A stretch of 64,000 bases of DNA from Christiangramia fulva. Its GTDB lineage: Bacteria; Bacteroidota; Bacteroidia; Flavobacteriales; Flavobacteriaceae. The notes beneath the pieces were generated by a model, which saw only the letters and a program-made list of their open reading frames with translations, ran no database searches and was not told the origin of the DNA. The DNA is taken from NCBI RefSeq assembly GCF_003024155.1, contig NZ_CP028136.1, forward strand, positions 1,364,001 through 1,428,000, read 5' to 3'. Positions 18,337 to 25,665 of the stretch are shown here, piece after piece (position 1 is the first letter of the stretch; each line of letters opens with the position of its first letter). Position numbers and translations under genes: made by a program.

Positions 18337-18344
18337 TACTTTTG
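18337..18344 (+). promoter_or_regulatory. Putative -7 box of the rseP promoter
   Basis: TACTTTTG matches TAnnTTTG exactly, 26 bases before the ATG at 18371. TTTCG at 18314-18318 is a weak -33 candidate. Confidence 0.55.
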
Positions 18345-18370
18345 TGCGATTTAAAAATTGAAGCTACTTA

Positions 18371-19687
18371 ATGGATCCATTTTTAGTAAAAGCCATACAA
18401 TTAATACTCAGTTTGTCCTTTTTGATCATACTTCATGAAATGGGGCATTTCATTCCGGCGAAACTTTTTAAGACGCGGGTAGAGAAATTTTTTCTGTTTT
18501 TTGATGTGAAGTTCGCCCTTTTTAAAAAGAAAATTGGTGAAACCGTCTACGGGATCGGTTGGTTACCTCTTGGGGGTTACGTAAAGATTTCGGGGATGAT
18601 CGATGAAAGCATGGATAAGGAGCAGATGGCCCAACCGCCTCAACCCTGGGAGTTTCGAAGCAAACCAGCCTGGCAGCGATTGATTATCATGCTGGGAGGG
18701 GTTACCGTGAATCTGGTGCTGGGATTCCTGATCTATATGATGATCATGTTCGTTTGGGGCCGAGCCATAGTGGGGCCCGAACAAATGTCTGAAGGTTTTG
18801 CAATTGCTGATACTTTTAAACAATATGGATTTGAAGACGGAGACAGGATCCTGAAGGTAAACGGAAAGGATTTTGAAAATAGCCTCGACATTAATAAACA
18901 TCTTTTTTTGAGGGATGTTCGAAGCATTACGGTTGAACATCAAAATGGGGAGGAAGAGACTATTTCGATTCCTGATGAGATAGGCATTAAAATGTTTCAT
19001 GAAGGAATCATGCAACCTTTTGTGCCCATTAATCACCCGGTAATAGATACGGTAGCGGCTAATATGGCGGCGGCAAAAGCCGGTCTACAGAAGGGTGACA
19101 GCATTATTTCACTTAATAAACATGATATTGGATACTGGCATGAAATCGCGCCAATTTCTGTGGAAAATAAACAGAAGGAGATCGAAGTGGTTTTTGAAAG
19201 GGACGGGGAGATCCTCAGCCGTAATATCGAACCCGACGAAGAAGGTAAGTTGGGAATTGGTCCGCTTACCAATATCAAAATTAAAAGAAAGACCTACGGA
19301 TTCCTTCAAAGCATCAGCAAAGGTTTTGATTATGGTTACTGGACCCTTCGGGACTATGTTTACCAGTTCAAATATGTATTTACCAAAAAAGGAGCCAGCC
19401 AGTTAGGAGGTTTTGGAGCTATTGGCGGTTTATTTCCCGATACCTGGAACTGGATGGGCTTTTGGCATACCACAGCTTTACTTTCTATCATCCTTGCTTT
19501 TATGAATATTTTGCCTATTCCGGCTTTAGATGGGGGGCATGTAATGTTCCTGCTTTATGAGATGATCACCGGCAGAAAACCGAACGATAAATTTATGGAA
19601 ATTGCACAGATGGTAGGCTTCTTTATTCTTATCGCTTTGGTACTTTATGCTAACGGAAATGATATATATCGCTGGTTATTTGAATAG
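18371..19687 (+). CDS. rseP: RseP-type site-2 intramembrane metalloprotease
   Basis: 438 residues. Zinc site H22-E-x-x-H26 (LHEMGHFIPAKLFKTRVEKF) lies in the first helix and LPIPALDGGHVMFLLYE in a late helix; the central periplasmic region (about 120-290) carries two PDZ-like segments. RseP cleaves anti-sigma factors or leftover signal peptides within the membrane. It is monocistronic and precedes tRNA-Asn. Confidence 0.95.
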   Translation: MDPFLVKAIQLILSLSFLIILHEMGHFIPAKLFKTRVEKFFLFFDVKFALFKKKIGETVYGIGWLPLGGYVKISGMIDESMDKEQMAQPPQPWEFRSKPAWQRLIIMLGGVTVNLVLGFLIYMMIMFVWGRAIVGPEQMSEGFAIADTFKQYGFEDGDRILKVNGKDFENSLDINKHLFLRDVRSITVEHQNGEEETISIPDEIGIKMFHEGIMQPFVPINHPVIDTVAANMAAAKAGLQKGDSIISLNKHDIGYWHEIAPISVENKQKEIEVVFERDGEILSRNIEPDEEGKLGIGPLTNIKIKRKTYGFLQSISKGFDYGYWTLRDYVYQFKYVFTKKGASQLGGFGAIGGLFPDTWNWMGFWHTTALLSIILAFMNILPIPALDGGHVMFLLYEMITGRKPNDKFMEIAQMVGFFILIALVLYANGNDIYRWLFE

Positions 19688-19730
19688 TATCAAAAAGGCA
19701 AAAAATTTCATTCAAAAAATTTAAATTTTG

Positions 19731-19763
19731 TTTTGACAGCATTTAAAAATTGATTTATATTTG
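19731..19763 (+). promoter_or_regulatory. Promoter of tRNA-Asn
   Basis: TTTTG (19731-19735) and TATATTTG (19756-19763) form a good Bacteroidota -33/-7 pair with 20 bases between them. The -7 box ends 23 bases before the mature tRNA. Confidence 0.7.
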
Positions 19764-19786
19764 CAACCGCTTTTAAAGCAAAACAT

Positions 19787-19860
19787 TCCTCCTTAGCTCA
19801 GTTGGTTAGAGCATCTGACTGTTAATCAGAGGGTCCTTGGTTCGAGCCCAAGAGGAGGAG
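19787..19860 (+). tRNA. tRNA-Asn (GUU)
   Basis: 74 bases. Acceptor arms TCCTCCT (19787-19793) and AGGAGGA (19853-19859) pair, with discriminator G at 19860. The D-arm (AGCTCAGTTGGTTAGAGC), anticodon stem TCTGA/TCAGA with loop CTGTTAA and anticodon GTT (19821-19823), and T-arm with GGTTCGAGCC are all regular. CCA is not encoded. The 3' end is partly duplicated at 19985-20003. Confidence 0.97.
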
Positions 19861-19867
19861 CAAACAA

Positions 19868-19891
19868 AGCCAGCCGGAAGGTTGGCTTTTT
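19868..19891 (+). terminator. Terminator after tRNA-Asn
   Basis: AGCCAGCC-GGAA-GGTTGGCT then five T. A diverged copy of this hairpin with its downstream flank recurs at 22322-22366. Confidence 0.85.
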
Positions 19892-19912
19892 CTATTTCAG
19901 TTTGGGCGAGAA

Positions 19913-19984
19913 GTTTATCCTGAGCGCCGTCGAAGGGTTTATCCTGAGCGCCATCGAAGGGTTTATCCTGAGCCCCGTCGAAGG
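19913..19984. repeat. Three tandem 24-bp units of a REP-like repeat
   Basis: Three contiguous 24-bp copies (19913-19936, 19937-19960, 19961-19984) share the pattern GTTTATCCTGAGC then GTCGAAGG, differing only at one or two positions (GCCG, GCCA, CCCG). The core belongs to the same family as the repeat at 6797-6826. An ORF reading through it on the minus strand is spurious. Confidence 0.85.
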
Positions 19985-20003
19985 GAGCCCAAAGAGGAGG
20001 AGC
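19985..20003 (+). repeat. Partial copy of the tRNA-Asn 3' end (att-like)
   Basis: GAGCCCAAAGAGGAGGAGC repeats the tRNA segment GAGCCCAAGAGGAGGAGC (19844-19861) with one inserted A. It is followed by its own terminator, as is the real tRNA. Duplication of a tRNA 3' end is the usual footprint of tyrosine-recombinase integration; no integrase is present. Confidence 0.55.
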
Positions 20004-20014
20004 CAGTAAATAAG

Positions 20015-20051
20015 AAGCCTTTCGAGAAATCGGAAGGCTTTTCTTTTTTTT
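20015..20051 (+). terminator. Terminator-like hairpin after the tRNA 3' end copy
   Basis: AAGCCTTTCGA-GAAA-TCGGAAGGCTT (one mismatch) followed by a T-rich run. Confidence 0.75.
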
Positions 20052-20191
20052 GGGTACAACATAGGTACAACAAATTTTCATTTACTTTTTTAACACTTCA
20101 GTGCGGGACTTGGCATTTTCAGTGATCTTTAGAAATATTTCCATATAAAATAGTTTGGAAAATCAAATTTTAATTCGAAAAACAAGATATA

Positions 20192-20251
20192 GGTATATTT
20201 AGGGAATATGATCCCCGAAAAATGGTATATTTGGGGAATATAATCCCTGAA
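20192..20251 (+). promoter_or_regulatory. Two 28-bp direct repeats abutting the ATPase start codon
   Basis: Units 20192-20219 and 20224-20251 share GGTATATTT-GGGAATAT-ATCCC-GAA and differ at three positions; the period is 32. Each holds a small dyad GGGA/TCCC. The second unit ends one base before the ATG at 20253, so a bound factor would cover the ribosome-binding region. Operator function is inferred from position. Confidence 0.6.
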
Positions 20252-20252
20252 T

Positions 20253-21374
20253 ATGATTAAAAGAATATTAGAAAAGAAAATAGAAAATCGATTTGGAACT
20301 GGGAAGGCCATTCTTTTAATTGGTCCAAGGCAGGTAGGTAAAACTACCCTTTTCAATAAATTATTAGAAGGGAAAGAATTCCTTTTTTTAAATGGAGATG
20401 ACCCAACGGTAAGAAAATTATTATCCAACCCTAATTTAGAACAACTCAGAAATATAATAGGGACTCATAAAATAGTTTTTATAGATGAAGCCCAACGTAT
20501 AGAAAATATTGGGCTTACCCTCAAATTAATTACTGATCAAATGAAATCAGTTCAACTTTTAGTCAGCGGTTCGTCAGCCTTCGAATTGAACAACCAGACT
20601 CAAGAACCGTTGACAGGCAGAAAATGGGAATATCAGCTCTATCCTATTTCCTGGAATGAATTTGAATCACATATGGGATTTCTTAAGGCGGAGCAACAGT
20701 TAGAATTACGAATAATATATGGGATGTATCCTGATGTGATAAATAATTTCGGCGAAGAAAAGGATATTCTAAAACAACTAACGGATAGCTACTTATATAA
20801 GGATATTTTGAGTTATGGCGGAATTCGGAAACCAGAGGTCCTTGAAAAATTATTACGGGCCCTTGCCTTTCAAATTGGCTGTGAAGTGAGTTATAATGAA
20901 TTATCCCAGTTATTAGGAATTGATAAAAAGACAGTAGCAGCCTACATTGACCTCCTTTGCCAGGCGTTTGTAATATTCAAACTTCCAAGCTTCAGTAGAA
21001 ATTTACGAAACGAAATAAAAACTAATCATAAAATATTCTTTTATGATACTGGCGTCAGAAATATGGTAATCGGTGATTTAACGCCTTGGGAAAATAGACA
21101 GGATAAAGGTAATTTATGGGAAAACTTTTTGATAGCTGAACGTCTAAAGAACAGGGCCTACAATAATTCCCTTGCTAAAGGGTATTTTTGGAGAACCGTG
21201 AAACAACAGGAAATTGATTATATCGAAGAAGAAGCGGGAATATTAAAAGGCTTTGAAATTAAGTGGAATCAAAATAGAAAAGTAAAAGTACCTAAGAAGT
21301 TTTCAGAAACATATGATGCGAAGGTAACGATTATCAATAGAAATAATTTCAGAGATTTTTTAAAAAACGGATAA
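20253..21374 (+). CDS. AAA_14/DUF4143-type ATP-binding protein
   Basis: 373 residues. Walker A GPRQVGKTT (24-32), Walker B IVFIDEAQRIE (about 78-88), sensor-like LLVSGSSAFELN, then a C-terminal DUF4143-like part with ENFLIAERL and a PD-D/ExK-like remnant (YFWRTVKQQEIDYIE, GFEIKW). This is the AAA_14 plus DUF4143 architecture, abundant in Bacteroidota and archaea, often next to mobile regions and of unknown cellular role. Its AT-rich codon use differs from the flanking core genes. The 28-bp repeats cover its 5' flank, and a large hairpin follows it. Confidence 0.9.
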   Translation: MIKRILEKKIENRFGTGKAILLIGPRQVGKTTLFNKLLEGKEFLFLNGDDPTVRKLLSNPNLEQLRNIIGTHKIVFIDEAQRIENIGLTLKLITDQMKSVQLLVSGSSAFELNNQTQEPLTGRKWEYQLYPISWNEFESHMGFLKAEQQLELRIIYGMYPDVINNFGEEKDILKQLTDSYLYKDILSYGGIRKPEVLEKLLRALAFQIGCEVSYNELSQLLGIDKKTVAAYIDLLCQAFVIFKLPSFSRNLRNEIKTNHKIFFYDTGVRNMVIGDLTPWENRQDKGNLWENFLIAERLKNRAYNNSLAKGYFWRTVKQQEIDYIEEEAGILKGFEIKWNQNRKVKVPKKFSETYDAKVTIINRNNFRDFLKNG

Positions 21375-21376
21375 AT

Positions 21377-21432
21377 CCATGTTCAGGTGATAAAAACCAA
21401 CCTGGCCAGTTGAATTTATCACTTGAACATGG
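21377..21432. repeat. 56-nt nested inverted repeat
   Basis: Outer arms of 18 nt (21377-21394 and 21415-21432, CCATGTTCAGGTGATAAA against TTTATCACTTGAACATGG) pair at 17 of 18 positions. The loop itself contains the near-palindrome CAACCTGGCCAGTTG. There is no T-run on either side, so it is not an ordinary terminator. It lies two bases past the ATPase stop. Confidence 0.85.
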
Positions 21433-21505
21433 CATATACTATAAAAAAATAATGGCCGTTATCTATGTCTATTTTATGTTTAAATGTTTATTAAAATCGT
21501 GCGAT

Positions 21506-22252
21506 ATGAAAATCAATAAATTTTTACCGGGAATTTTACTTTTCGCTGTGTTATTTCAATCGTGTTCAGAAAATGATAATACGGTTGCGCCAGATTTGAA
21601 TGCGGTGGCTTTTTCAGCCGATGCACATGTAAGAACTTCAACTCTTCCCCAAAGTATTTTGGATTATATAACAGTTAACTATCCTGAACTCACAATTATT
21701 AAGGCTGAGGTTGAGGATAATGAAAATTATGAGATCACGCTGAGTGATGATACCGAACTTATATTTAATGCCCAGGGGGAATTTCTTGGTATCGATGATG
21801 ATAATGAGGATGATTTTGGTGATGAACATATACAAGCTTCCGCTTTACCTCAAAATATCCTGGATTTCATTCATACTAATTATCCTAATATCAATATTGA
21901 AAAGGCCGAAATGGAGAATAATGGAAATTATGAAATCAAACTGGAAAATGACCTTGAACTAATTTTTGATGGGCATGGTAATTTCTTAGGCCAGGGCCAG
22001 GATGAAAATAATGACGACCAGGGAGAAGATCACGAAGATCTTAGTCCAAATGATCTGCCTCAGGTAATAAAGGATTATATAACCGATAATTATCCTGATA
22101 ATACCATAATCGAAGCCGAGATGGATGAAGAAGCTTATGAAATTACCCTGAATAATGGTGTTGAATTAAAATTTGATCAGGAGGGGAATTTTGTTTCTTC
22201 GGAAGACGGAAATGGAGAAAGTGAAGACGAGCATGAAAGTGAAAACGATTAA
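21506..22252 (+). CDS. Acidic lipoprotein with three PepSY-like repeats
   Basis: 248 residues from ATG at 21506, which gives a clean lipoprotein signal (lipobox LFQSC, C20); an in-frame start further upstream at 21410 lies inside the inverted repeat and has no signal peptide. The mature protein has three roughly 55-residue repeats, each beginning LPQ-x-I-x-D-(Y/F)-I and ending with a LELIFD or VELKFD strand plus GNFL. Acidic linkers separate them. This matches the PepSY-like (putative beta-lactamase-inhibitor-like) fold of Bacteroidota periplasmic proteins. Function unknown. Confidence 0.82.
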   Translation: MKINKFLPGILLFAVLFQSCSENDNTVAPDLNAVAFSADAHVRTSTLPQSILDYITVNYPELTIIKAEVEDNENYEITLSDDTELIFNAQGEFLGIDDDNEDDFGDEHIQASALPQNILDFIHTNYPNINIEKAEMENNGNYEIKLENDLELIFDGHGNFLGQGQDENNDDQGEDHEDLSPNDLPQVIKDYITDNYPDNTIIEAEMDEEAYEITLNNGVELKFDQEGNFVSSEDGNGESEDEHESEND

Positions 22253-22321
22253 CAAATTCAACTAGGAAGGCAAAAACTTTTTGGCTCCTTAAAAATGATT
22301 TTCTTTAAAAGAACTGCTAAA

Positions 22322-22366
22322 AGCCAGCCAAAAGGTTGGCTTTTTCTATTTCGGTTTGCGCGAAAA
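22322..22366. terminator. Bidirectional terminator and 45-nt copy of the post-tRNA sequence
   Basis: The hairpin AGCCAGCC-AAAA-GGTTGGCT with flanking T-runs lies between the convergent PepSY-like and esterase genes. The 45 bases from here match 19868-19912 at 40 positions, including 20 bases beyond the hairpin, so they are a sequence repeat and not only a similar terminator. Confidence 0.75.
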
Positions 22367-22408
22367 CCTGTTGCCGCAGGCAGAGGAGGCAAATGTTTTA
22401 ATAAAACA

Positions 22409-23179
22409 TCACTTTTGTTGGCTGAATAACCAATCCATCAGCATTGGGTCGCTGTAAGCAGCTATCCATGAAAAATGACTAGTTTCGGGATATTGAGTAT
22501 ATCCTGGATGAGCACCTGCTTTGGTTAAGGCTTCTACCATATTCTGTGATAAAACGGGATCTACAGTTCCGTCTAATGCTCCATGAAAGATCCAGATTGG
22601 AATATTTGCAATAGTTTCTGCTTTTGAAACATCACCTCCTCCGCAAACCGGAACTGCAGCGGCGAATAGCTCTGGATAACGCGTAATTGCATCATACGTG
22701 CCAAAACCTCCCATTGAGAGTCCGGTTATGTATATTCGATTGGTGTCAACCGGCAACTTTAATACAGCTTCGTTAATTAATTCCCTTAGAAGTTCCATAG
22801 GCCGCGTTGGTGAAGGTTTAAGAGCCATATCTTCCTCAGAGAAATTGGCCCAACTCATATCTTTTGGGCACTGAGGGGCAATAACAATAGGATGATGCAT
22901 TTTCATATTTTGGTCTGAAGCAAAATTCAAAACTCCCCATTTTAATTGAGCTTCATTGTCATCGCCTCGTTCTCCCGAACCGTGTAAAAAAATTACTAGT
23001 GGATATTTACTTGTAGGGTTATAATCTGATACAAGCATTCTATAATTTAAGGTATCACCTTCAGCGCTTACATATTTTTGATAGCTAAAAAGAGCCGATT
23101 GTGAAAATGAGTTGGTAATGCTTCCGAAACACAAAAGCACTATACTCCACGCAAATAAACTTGATTTTAAGAATTTCAT
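22409..23179 (-). CDS. Secreted alpha/beta-hydrolase, predicted peptidase/esterase
   Basis: 256 residues from the ATG at 23179, which provides a signal peptide (about 1-26); a longer ORF start at 23233 would bury it. Oxyanion segment FLHGSGERGDDN, nucleophile S155 in ITGLSMGGFGTYD, then Asp in FHGALDGTVDP and His in YPETSHFSW complete a Ser-Asp-His triad. The family is the phospholipase/carboxylesterase-like 'predicted peptidase' group, often linked to carbohydrate esters. The substrate is unknown. Confidence 0.88.
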   Translation of the reverse strand: MKFLKSSLFAWSIVLLCFGSITNSFSQSALFSYQKYVSAEGDTLNYRMLVSDYNPTSKYPLVIFLHGSGERGDDNEAQLKWGVLNFASDQNMKMHHPIVIAPQCPKDMSWANFSEEDMALKPSPTRPMELLRELINEAVLKLPVDTNRIYITGLSMGGFGTYDAITRYPELFAAAVPVCGGGDVSKAETIANIPIWIFHGALDGTVDPVLSQNMVEALTKAGAHPGYTQYPETSHFSWIAAYSDPMLMDWLFSQQK

Positions 23180-23288
23180 ATTTTTCAGATAAGAGAATTG
23201 AAAATAACGGTTAGAAGATTCGGGTAAGCCCATATATTATGGAGTCATAAATATTATTTGATTTAATATCTGGTTTCTTAAGGTAACC

Positions 23289-23329
23289 AATTTAGCTCTT
23301 TTCTATGAAACCCGGCATTTTCGATAGCG
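23289..23329. repeat. 41-bp direct repeat, copy 1
   Basis: Matches 23731-23771 at 36 of 41 positions (AATTTAGCTCTTTT at the left, CATTTTCGAT near the right). It lies just past the stop of the 114-residue membrane protein gene. Confidence 0.7.
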
Positions 23330-23352
23330 CCGTTGACAGCTTTTCTGTATTC

Positions 23353-23697
23353 TTATTTCTTTTGAAAAAATTTATTGGAGATTGGTAAAAATAGCAATAT
23401 TGAGATAATAATTAAAAGTACGATATGTGTAAACATCTCAACAACCGAGTGTAGTGCACTAATAGCAATGTGATAACTCATCCAGAGAATCGCTAACCAT
23501 CTTGCCCACTTGATCCTAAAAAGTAACAGCACGCCACAAACTATCGCTAAAACTCTTAAGATTAAAACCCAAACTGATTCATACCAATCTGTTATATGAG
23601 ATTTGAAAAATTCCTGAATATGATATATTAAACCCAAAGATCCAGCAAGAATAAATAAAATTGCCACAGTAATAACTGGAAAAGGCCTGCCTTTCAT
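23353..23697 (-). CDS. Small four-helix membrane protein of unknown function
   Basis: 114 residues with four hydrophobic helices and short basic loops (KGRPFP at the start, FRIKWARW in the middle, NKFFQKK at the end). I do not recognise the family with certainty; such proteins are annotated as hypothetical or DUF membrane proteins in Flavobacteriaceae. Both sides are bordered by a 41-bp repeat (23289-23329 and 23731-23771). Confidence 0.7.
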   Translation of the reverse strand: MKGRPFPVITVAILFILAGSLGLIYHIQEFFKSHITDWYESVWVLILRVLAIVCGVLLLFRIKWARWLAILWMSYHIAISALHSVVEMFTHIVLLIIISILLFLPISNKFFQKK

Positions 23698-23730
23698 GCG
23701 GAAAGCAATTTAAATTTTTCATTTCAAACT

Positions 23731-23771
23731 AATTTAGCTCTTTTTTGTGAAACCTGACATTTTCGATTGCG
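23731..23771. repeat. 41-bp direct repeat, copy 2
   Basis: Second copy of the 23289-23329 repeat, located just past the end of the broken DoxX-like gene. Confidence 0.7.
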
Positions 23772-23781
23772 ACTTAAGTTC

Positions 23782-24239
23782 TTATTTGAAACTACCCGAC
23801 TTATTCAGTTTCTCTACTATTTTTTTTCGAATTCTATTTAAAGAATCCGGGTAGTTCCACATGGGCTGGTATGCTTTTCGGAAACGCCATACAAAAAGCA
23901 GCCAAAAAAAGGCTATTACAATTCCAAGAATGGGATTAGGTTCAAACATCAAATGTGTCAGCAAAATGGAATGATGAAGGGTGCTAACAACACTAGTCCT
24001 AATGGTGCGGTTCGTTTAATAATTATGAGAATTCCTGAAGCAACGTAAGTAATTGACATCACCGGACTAATAAAGCCTTTTGAGAAAATAGCCTCAGCAA
24101 AGGCTTTTACTGCCGGACTGCCCGGATATTCTGAACCAGGCAAAAAACTCGCAATTACCAGTAAAGATTTTAAGCCAATAAGTAAAAATAGGAGAGTAAA
24201 AATCCACCTTAGTACCGAAAGTAATTTATCAATTTTCAT
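23782..24239 (-). pseudogene. DoxX-like membrane protein split by a frameshift
   Basis: Two overlapping minus-strand ORFs, 23958-24239 (93 residues) and 23782-23964 (60 residues), read as one DoxX-family protein. The first ends PLGLVLLAPFIIPFC, exactly where DoxX proteins continue with a helix; that helix (ILLTHLMFEPNPILGIVIAF) is present in the other frame, followed by the usual tail RFRKAYQPMW. Adding one base near 23966 would restore a single protein of about 150 residues. It is either a real pseudogene or a sequencing or assembly error. The second ORF alone has only a TTG start. Confidence 0.75.
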
Positions 24240-24335
24240 ATTGGAAAAATTTAAATGAAAATCGGGGGCTTACCTTAACCAGCCTCTGCATATATTTATT
24301 TTTAATCTGAAAGTTTTTAAAAATATACTCTGCTA

Positions 24336-25223
24336 TTATTTATGATTGGGAGCATCAACTAAACCCAGGAATTCTTTGGCATTATCGTAAAGGATCATCT
24401 GTTTCTCTTTTTCCGTTAAAAAACCGAGGGCGTTAAATTTGTCTATTGAAACTACCATGCTTTCCGGCCATACCATTTGATCTGTACCGTACATTACTTT
24501 GTTAAGAACGCCGTAGTTTTTACACTTTTTAAGAAAATTAACAGCTATCTCTTCTGATATTGGGCTGGCCCAAAACAAAACCCCTAAATCGGAATATACA
24601 TTTGGGTAATATGCCATTAATATTACTGCATTTTCCCAAAAGATCGCGCCGGCATGTTGTAAACAAATTTTAATATTAGGATAGGTGGCAATAATATCTT
24701 CAATTAATGCAGGGTCACCTTTAAAAATTCTTTTTGCTTTACTTTCGGAATGTGGAGCGGGAGGACCTGTGTGATACATTACCGGTATCCCGTATTTCTC
24801 GCATATTTCTATATAGGGTTTGTAAATAGGATTGGTTAATGTAGTACCGTCATAGACTGAGCCTACCTCTCCAAAAACTTTAATTTTCCCATTTTTAATT
24901 AACTGCTCAAATTCATCTACCGGAATCAAATCTGTACCGGCACTATAGCCGGGAATAAATCTATCATCAGCTTCCATCCATTTTTCATTAGCTTTTAAAC
25001 TGTTGCTAATAACCGCGTATTCAATATGTAAAGAATCCATTAATTCTATCGTTCGTTTGAGATGCCCTTTAGCCGTAGCGGGGGAGGATATATTTCCTAA
25101 CGGATAGGGGCGACCTCCATAATAATCTTCATCAGTATACGAATGCAGGTGCACATCTATAATCTGGCTTATACCAATATTGATACAGAAAATCAATAGG
25201 AAACTTAAGCTGATTTTTTTCAT
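24336..25223 (-). CDS. Secreted amidohydrolase-2-type metal-dependent hydrolase
   Basis: 295 residues with a signal peptide (about 1-19). The TIM-barrel metal motif H25-x-H27 (IIDVHLHSY) follows directly. Later metal and catalytic positions are visible as VMYHTGPPAPH, ICLQHAGAIFWEN and MYGTDQMVWPES, the usual H, H and D of the family. Members hydrolyse or decarboxylate small molecules; here export suggests a periplasmic substrate. The gene stands alone in the accessory segment. Confidence 0.85.
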   Translation of the reverse strand: MKKISLSFLLIFCINIGISQIIDVHLHSYTDEDYYGGRPYPLGNISSPATAKGHLKRTIELMDSLHIEYAVISNSLKANEKWMEADDRFIPGYSAGTDLIPVDEFEQLIKNGKIKVFGEVGSVYDGTTLTNPIYKPYIEICEKYGIPVMYHTGPPAPHSESKAKRIFKGDPALIEDIIATYPNIKICLQHAGAIFWENAVILMAYYPNVYSDLGVLFWASPISEEIAVNFLKKCKNYGVLNKVMYGTDQMVWPESMVVSIDKFNALGFLTEKEKQMILYDNAKEFLGLVDAPNHK

Positions 25224-25355
25224 CGCCTTTATTTTTTGTTCCTTTTCAAGTAAGATTATTTTGCAATATAAAAATTAAATGTTTGAAAATGAATCATTTA
25301 GATATAATTAAAGTGAGAAAGTTGTGAATTTTTTACAATTCATTTCAGGGCACTC

Positions 25356-25407
25356 CTCCATCACTTCATCACTCCATCACACGATCACTCCATCACACGA
25401 TCACTCC
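25356..25407. repeat. Tandem repeat of ATCACTCCATCACACG units
   Basis: Two and a half perfect 16-bp units (25368-25383, 25384-25399, 25400-25407) preceded by degenerate ATCACT copies. There are no unique spacers, so it is not CRISPR. It resembles the (GATnnn) low-complexity sequence flanking the four-helix-bundle gene at 55.9 kb. Confidence 0.75.
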
Positions 25408-25493
25408 CTTACTTTCCCATCTCTTAAATATTATTTAATAAACCGGTAATACCTGGGTCATATCAGTTTTCTTTATTTGCCTAGTCTTTTAGA

Positions 25494-25573
25494 CACACAC
25501 TTTAAAATCGTTAAGTTTTTGTCGACTGGATTCGAGTGTGTGGGCTGTCCTATTTTCGGACAGCCCTTTTTTT
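25494..25573 (+). ncRNA. Structured leader or small RNA ending in a terminator
   Basis: CACACACT (25494-25501) pairs with AGTGTGTG (25535-25542). Immediately after, GGGCTGTCC (25542-25550) pairs with GGACAGCCC (25558-25566), followed by seven T. The hairpin-plus-T-run is a clear terminator 92 bases before the porin ATG, with no gene in front of it. Either a small RNA ends here or transcription into the porin gene is attenuated. Confidence 0.5.
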
Positions 25574-25665
25574 AAATGATCTAAAATAGTTAATACTGGG
25601 AAAACATTAACTTAACATTACTTCTGTTTCTTTGTGCCCGACAAAAACTTAGAAACGATTTTAAA

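Larger units (their letters stand above)
19861..20252. other. Gene-free stretch after tRNA-Asn: terminators, tandem repeats, att-like scar
   Basis: No credible gene. In order: terminator 19868-19891, three tandem 24-bp units 19913-19984, a copy of the tRNA 3' end 19985-20003, a second terminator 20015-20051, the paired octamer GGTACAAC (spaced by ATA) at 20052-20070, an AT-rich run, and two 28-bp repeats 20192-20251 that run into the next gene. The arrangement suggests an old integration site. Confidence 0.65.
25224..25665. other. Gene-free stretch before the porin gene
   Basis: Contains a short tandem repeat (25356-25407), a structured leader with terminator (25494-25573) and the probable promoter region of the porin gene. 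TTAACTTAACATTA at about 25607-25620 could be a regulatory site of the phosphate genes, but I have no consensus to compare it with. Confidence 0.6.

Noticed and set aside
19806..20081. Minus-strand ORF with repeated PFDGAQDK peptides
   Set aside because: It is antisense to tRNA-Asn and reads through the three tandem 24-bp units; the peptide repeat is simply their translation.
20129..20428. Minus-strand ORF over the ATPase start
   Set aside because: It is antisense to the Walker A region of a well-supported gene and reads through the 28-bp repeats.
25356..25407. Possible small CRISPR array
   Set aside because: Units are contiguous 16-mers with no unique spacers and there are no cas genes.
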